Shown: piece by piece, positions 59,961-64,000 of the stretch | Position numbering within the stretch: position 1 is the stretch's first letter | Layout: each line of letters opens with the position of its first letter | NCBI GenBank assembly: GCA_023105745.1 | Contig: JALGQZ010000011.1 | Span: 22,408,975-22,472,974 of the forward strand | DNA from: Austropuccinia psidii | Taxonomy: Eukaryota; Basidiomycota; Pucciniomycetes; Pucciniales; Sphaerophragmiaceae | DNA length: 64,000 nt | Reading direction: 5' to 3' | Made by a program: the position numbers and the translations under genes | Notes under the pieces: model-generated | The model's input: only the letters and a program-made list of their open reading frames with translations | Database searches by the model: none | What the model was told of the DNA's origin: nothing

Positions 59961-61982
59961 TGTGAGCCTTTGAGATATGACCACATATCCAATAAGGTCA
60001 CAAAAAGGATTAATAATAATTATACCTTTAATATAATTATATTAAAATTAATTAGAATAATTATACACTAAAAATAATTACTCAAACATACAAAAAATAC
60101 CATAAATTGGTACTAAAATTGGTTTAACTTAAAAACCAATGAATGAACATGTGAAATAAATTATACCATTGGATTCCCCATGGAGAAATACACATATACC
60201 ACTTTTATGGCATATCTGTAAAGTCAATATTTAAGGAATTATAAGGTATAATACCTTATAAAAACCATAAAACCTTATTTATCTCAGAAACTAATGAAAC
60301 AACATGTGAAATAAATTGTACCAGTGGATTCCCCACAAAAATCCACATATAAAACAATTAATAAGCTAATTCCCAAAATCAATACTTAAGGAATTATCCT
60401 GAATATATGCACTTTTTTGGTCAACGCATATATTCAGTGATCATAGCTAATATCTTCTAAAATATACATGATAGAATGATGAACCAAAAATAAAGTTACC
60501 ACGTAATTACTGTAAGAACACAGATATGAACTTTATTTTACAAGTTATAAACAAGGTTAAAACCTATGATGAAATATTGATAAAAACCAGCAGAGCTGTT
60601 GACCACTTTGTTGTGAAAGTGCTCCAAACTTAAAAAAAAGTACACAGTTGGATTCTACTAGTTCATTCGTGAAGAATGATGTAATTTTTATTATTAAATT
60701 CAGGGTATAACCCCCTGAAATCAAGGTTTGAAGTTTAAAATATTGAATTTCGACAGAAAAGATGAGTTACAAGAAAAATCATCAAAATTAGAGTTTTGAT
60801 GATGTAATGAAATGCTCTTGGCAGAATAATAAGGTTATGTCAGGCTATCAGAATTCACTCTCTGAATTGCTGTAGCGTGAAAACCTTAAAAGTTATTGAG
60901 GTTCAAAGTTTGAGCTTAAATTGAGCTGTTATGATCACATACTGTAACCTTAAATTAAGTTTAACAGTCTTAATAGTGATAAAATTGGTGAATACTATTA
61001 GTTTATGATTAAAACTAATAAAATCCACGAAATTTGGGGTTCTGCCAAGCCTCTGATGTCATCACACTTAGAGTTATAGTGATAACTCTAAATAATGGTG
61101 TAATAATGATGTAATGTGGTTTGATCATGATGTAATCACCCTCAAACCTTAAAATATTGATCAATTCCAGTGGATATGATCAGTACACGTCTACTAGAAG
61201 CCTGTTGGACTCTAGGAGGGAGGTATTTACTATAAATAGAGCTCTTTTTACTCTGTTTTCCCCTCAGACGCATCAAAAACATTAAATCAATTAAATAAAA
61301 GGTAATTTCTTTATTCTTTAAATATAAAACTCTTATATTCTTAAAGACCAAAGATCATCTTGTTATTAATCACCATTTTTACGTGATTAAATCAATTCTT
61401 TAATTGTTTTTGCTATAAATCTCTCTAAAAAGCTCATTTCCACGTAAAATCAAGAAATTTAGTAAATTCTCTTTATTTTTATTGTAAATACAATTTGAAA
61501 AGGTTGTATTATATTCTTTTGGCGTAAAATAACTCAAAATTATTATCTTAAGTGTTAAAAGTAGGTTATTTCATCTTATTATAATAATTTCTCTCTTATT
61601 ATTACTCATAATAATTCTTATTTAATATAAATAGTATTTATATTAATTTATAACTTTAATATTAGTAATATTATTGTTATTAATTGTTTTTTATTTATAA
61701 AAAACAATTTTTTACGCCTTTATTATTTGTTGGTAACAATAATAAAGAGCTTTTTAATATATTAATTATTTTATATTAATATATTTATTTATTATATTAT
61801 ATTTTCATAATATAAATTATATTATTATATTTATTTAATAATATAATTATTTTACGCCATAATAATAATAATTATTTATTATTATATTTTTAATCTTATT
61901 TATTCAATTTATAAGGACATTCAGAGTACAATAAGTAATAAATTAGTAATTTTTACTTATTGTTTCATAGTCAAACCTTACA
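59961..61982 (+). repeat. 3' LTR of element C (2022 bp)
   Basis: Same length as the 5' LTR, with about six differences by eye (for example CTCCAC/CCCCAC, GCAGCATA/GCAGAATA, CAATTATT/CAATTCTT). It has the TATA box at 61231 and both inverted repeats. It ends at 61982 next to the AATTC duplication. Confidence 0.97.
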
Positions 61983-61987
61983 AATTC
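61983..61987. repeat. Target-site duplication (right) of element C
   Basis: AATTC, identical to 51286-51290. Confidence 0.95.
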
Positions 61988-63611
61988 AAATGCCATTGAG
62001 GATGGAAGTCTGATAATTCAAGCCTTTGGCGCTTGGCGATTGCCTTTTGGGTCTTATGCTTGCAAGGAATGCCTTTATAATTGTTGTATTTGTTGGTGCA
62101 TTTTTCATTTGGAGGAAATTTTGTTTTGAAATTTTCAAAGGCAATCTGAAGAGCATAATGAGACACCTTGCCATTGAGGGCACAGATGTGTGGAGGAAAA
62201 TTATTGACATGGACAATCATTTCTTTGGAGATTCTGTTGATTATTTCAATAAATTGTTTTCTGAATGCTATGTGGAGAGCCCTGACTACCTCCAGGATAG
62301 TACCAGTGGACTTTTGGAGCCAAAGTTTAACCATGGAATGGGAACCTTCAACTCTGGAGGTGGAGCCCACACCCAGGTGGCAATGGTGGTTGGTCCAGGC
62401 TGGCACATAATACTCCTTTAGAGGAAGCCATGTATTTTCCAAATATTGCAGGACTTCAGGACTTTTGACTTGCTTTTGAAGCTTCTTCCAATTGTCTTTG
62501 AAAGACTTTTCAGTGGATGAATACATAACCTGAGAAATGAATCCCAAAGTCATTAATAAAAACAATAATAAGAAGAAAAGTGAAATAAAGTGAAGAAGTA
62601 TATTACTTTATTCCAAAGGCCCATAAAACTTTCAAAATCAGTCCCATGACCAATTTTCTTCATGCAATGAGCAGATACATCCTTGTTGATGTGCCAAATG
62701 CATAGCATGAATTTGGAGTCTGGGAAGAGCTTCTTAATAGAGTTTTTCAAGGCCAGATCCCTGTCAATAACAATAACTGGAGGGGGAACAAGATTGGTGT
62801 TGTTGAGGACCTTTTCTATGTATTGATTTAATGCCCAAGTATATGAAGGTTCATTTTCATTCTTCATCAAAGAAAAAGCCCCAGAAAAGGTCTTATTGGT
62901 TGAGCTGAATCCAACAATATGAAAAAGGGGCATTTTGTACTTATTGGTTTTATAAGTAAAATTCATAAGAATGACATGAGGAAAGCCATGAAGAAGTTTT
63001 ATGGCCAGGGGGTGAGTAAAAAACAAGGAGGTAATGTGTCCCTCAGAATCCCTTGCAGAGGACAAAACAAAATTTTCTTCTTTGAGAGTGTCAATAAGAG
63101 CATCAATAGGCCTTCTGCCTTGCAGTTTGTCTTTCTTGATTTTCTTGACTTGGTTGAAAATGTCTTGAAAGATTACAGGCCTGTCAGACTCCCTCTGGCT
63201 GCATAATTGGGCCTGAATTTGCCTTGGCATGAGCAGTGATTCAGACATTTGAGCAATTTGGGATGTTTCTTGCTCATTGAATTTCCTGAAAGCAGGATGT
63301 GCCATGATATTTTCAGTGGCATCCTGGCTATGTTAAGGATTTTTGACTTTAAGAGTCCAAGTGGTACTCTTGGCATATTTACTGGCATAAAGTCTAAAAG
63401 GACAGTCAAGCTTTCTCAAGGTGACTGTTTTGGAGGGGCTTTTGTTGGGATTCGGGGTTCCAGACCTTTCACAACATATTTCAATTTGGTTGTGGGTCAT
63501 ATTGGACCTCAAGGTGGACACACCATACCCCTGAGCCCTGGCAACATTATGCACATGTTGCCAAAGAAGCTCAAGGGTCTGAAATTCACCTTCAGTGGGG
63601 GGTTGAAGCAT
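61983..63611 (-). pseudogene. N-terminal half of the element F transposase gene: FAR1 DNA-binding domain, MULE transposase, SWIM-like region
   Basis: The start ATG is at 63609-63611. Residues 1 to about 95 form a FAR1-type (WRKY-GCM1 fold) domain with CPFRLYASKYA, stopped by TAA at 63333-63335. The next segment (62607-63305) has LLHGFPHVILMNFTYKT, with Asn where element B has the presumed first catalytic Asp. It also has VIVIDRDLALKNSIKKLFPD with the second Asp, and CIWHINKDV. An intron at 62530-62606 joins LWNK to VMYSS. The following exon carries VGSTSRVEGSHSMVKLW and the SWIM-like KGIPCKH region, then runs into element C at 61983. It is inactive by stop, Asp loss and insertion. Confidence 0.85.
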
Positions 63612-64000
63612 TTTTGAATGAAAAATATGTATAAAAGTGAAAAAAAAGGGGAATTTGGGGATTTGGAATGGGGTATGAACGTTTTGAAATGTGAAAAAGA
63701 AGTGAAAACAGGTGTGAAAAATGAACAGAAGTGGTTTAAATGTGGGATTAATGGATGAGGGAAGGTAAAAAATTGAAAATTGAGCGGCTTGAAAGCAGGT
63801 TGTTGTGGTGGAAAATGCAGTCTTTGGGGGAAAAAAAAGAAAAAAAAGTGTGAGAAGCTTTGCAAAATGGCTTTGGTAATGCTGTTTTTTCCAAAAAAAA
63901 ACAATGGTTTGGGGTGGGGATAATGTGGATTATTGGGGTGTTTGGGCTTGTTTTTTTTGGGGGGGGCGGCTGGGCAAAAAAATCTGAAACAATTTGGAGT
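63612..64000 (-). other. 5' untranslated and subterminal DNA of element F
   Basis: Upstream of the transposase ATG, the minus strand is C/T-rich with A/T runs. It matches 25011-25380 of element B. The transposase promoter should be here. The terminal inverted repeat is beyond the window. Confidence 0.6.

Larger units (their letters stand above)
51291..61982 (+). mobile_element. Element C: young, nearly intact Ty3/Gypsy (chromodomain) retrotransposon, 10,692 bp
   Basis: Two LTRs of exactly 2022 bp (51291-53312, 59961-61982) flank a 6648-bp internal region with primer site, gag-pol and polypurine tract. A perfect AATTC duplication surrounds the element. By eye the LTRs differ at only about six positions, so insertion is recent. 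It interrupts the transposase exon of element F. The coding region has one single-base frameshift (near 58415) and one nonsense codon (59097), so it is a recently disabled, or nearly active, copy. Confidence 0.97.
49092..64000 (-). mobile_element. Element F: FAR1-MULE-OTU Mutator-like transposon, split by element C and cut by the window edge
   Basis: The left end GGGTGTTGGTAAACACACAT matches the terminal repeat of element B. The interior matches B on both sides of element C: 49092-51290 and 61983-64000. Removing C and one AATTC restores a continuous frame across the junction. By comparison with B, the right terminal repeat should lie a couple of hundred bases beyond the window. The terminal and subterminal DNA carries short inverted repeats. 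The minus strand codes for one multi-exon transposase gene. Confidence 0.88.

Overview
The window looks like a transposon-dense, AT-rich stretch of a rust fungus (Pucciniales, Basidiomycota). The evidence is short GT-AG introns, one conserved eukaryotic secretory gene (SEC16), and Ty3/Gypsy and FAR1/MULE elements. The polyproteins read like families I associate with the myrtle rust Austropuccinia psidii. That species call is recognition from memory, not a database search.

1-30.8 kb is a nest of retroelements. Element A (plus strand, 1-8272, 5' LTR cut by the window edge) is a decayed chromodomain Ty3/Gypsy element. It sits in what I interpret as the 3' LTR of an older minus-strand element G. 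G has a gag remnant (9.4-11.9 kb), no visible pol, a ~180-bp tandem repeat in its leader (27.9-28.8 kb) and a second LTR at 29.0-30.8 kb. Element D (minus strand, 12.25-27.73 kb), a dead Ty3/Gypsy copy, interrupts G. D in turn carries a solo LTR (14387-16298, TSD CTCCT) and a 3450-bp Mutator-like transposon B (22086-25535, TSD TAAATATA).

30.8-39.8 kb holds no intact gene. It contains undiagnosed repeat-like sequence, a 4-kb block of poly-A/poly-T low-complexity DNA, and a HARBI1/Harbinger transposase remnant (37.7-38.6 kb).

39.8-46.0 kb carries the only clearly functional host gene, SEC16. It has seven exons that splice in frame to 1834 codons plus stop. Its product is the ER exit-site scaffold for COPII vesicle formation. 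An upstream ORF ends exactly over its start codon (ATGA).

46.0-49.1 kb holds a decayed hAT transposase and a second homopolymer A/T block. 49.1-64 kb is a minus-strand Mutator-like element F encoding a FAR1 DNA-binding domain, MULE transposase, SWIM-like region and C-terminal OTU cysteine-protease domain. F is split by a young Ty3/Gypsy element C (51291-61982) with two 2022-bp LTRs, a perfect 5-bp TSD (AATTC) and a nearly intact gag-pol.

The most interesting signals are these: (i) a second, apparently protein-selected reading frame overlapping the 5' end of element C gag-pol, which ends just after a canonical -1 slippery heptamer (TTTCCCA) that leads into the gag-pol frame; (ii) the FAR1-MULE-OTU fusion; (iii) a gag-only, satellite-bearing LTR element; (iv) inverted repeats in the LTR promoters that are kept across diverged copies.
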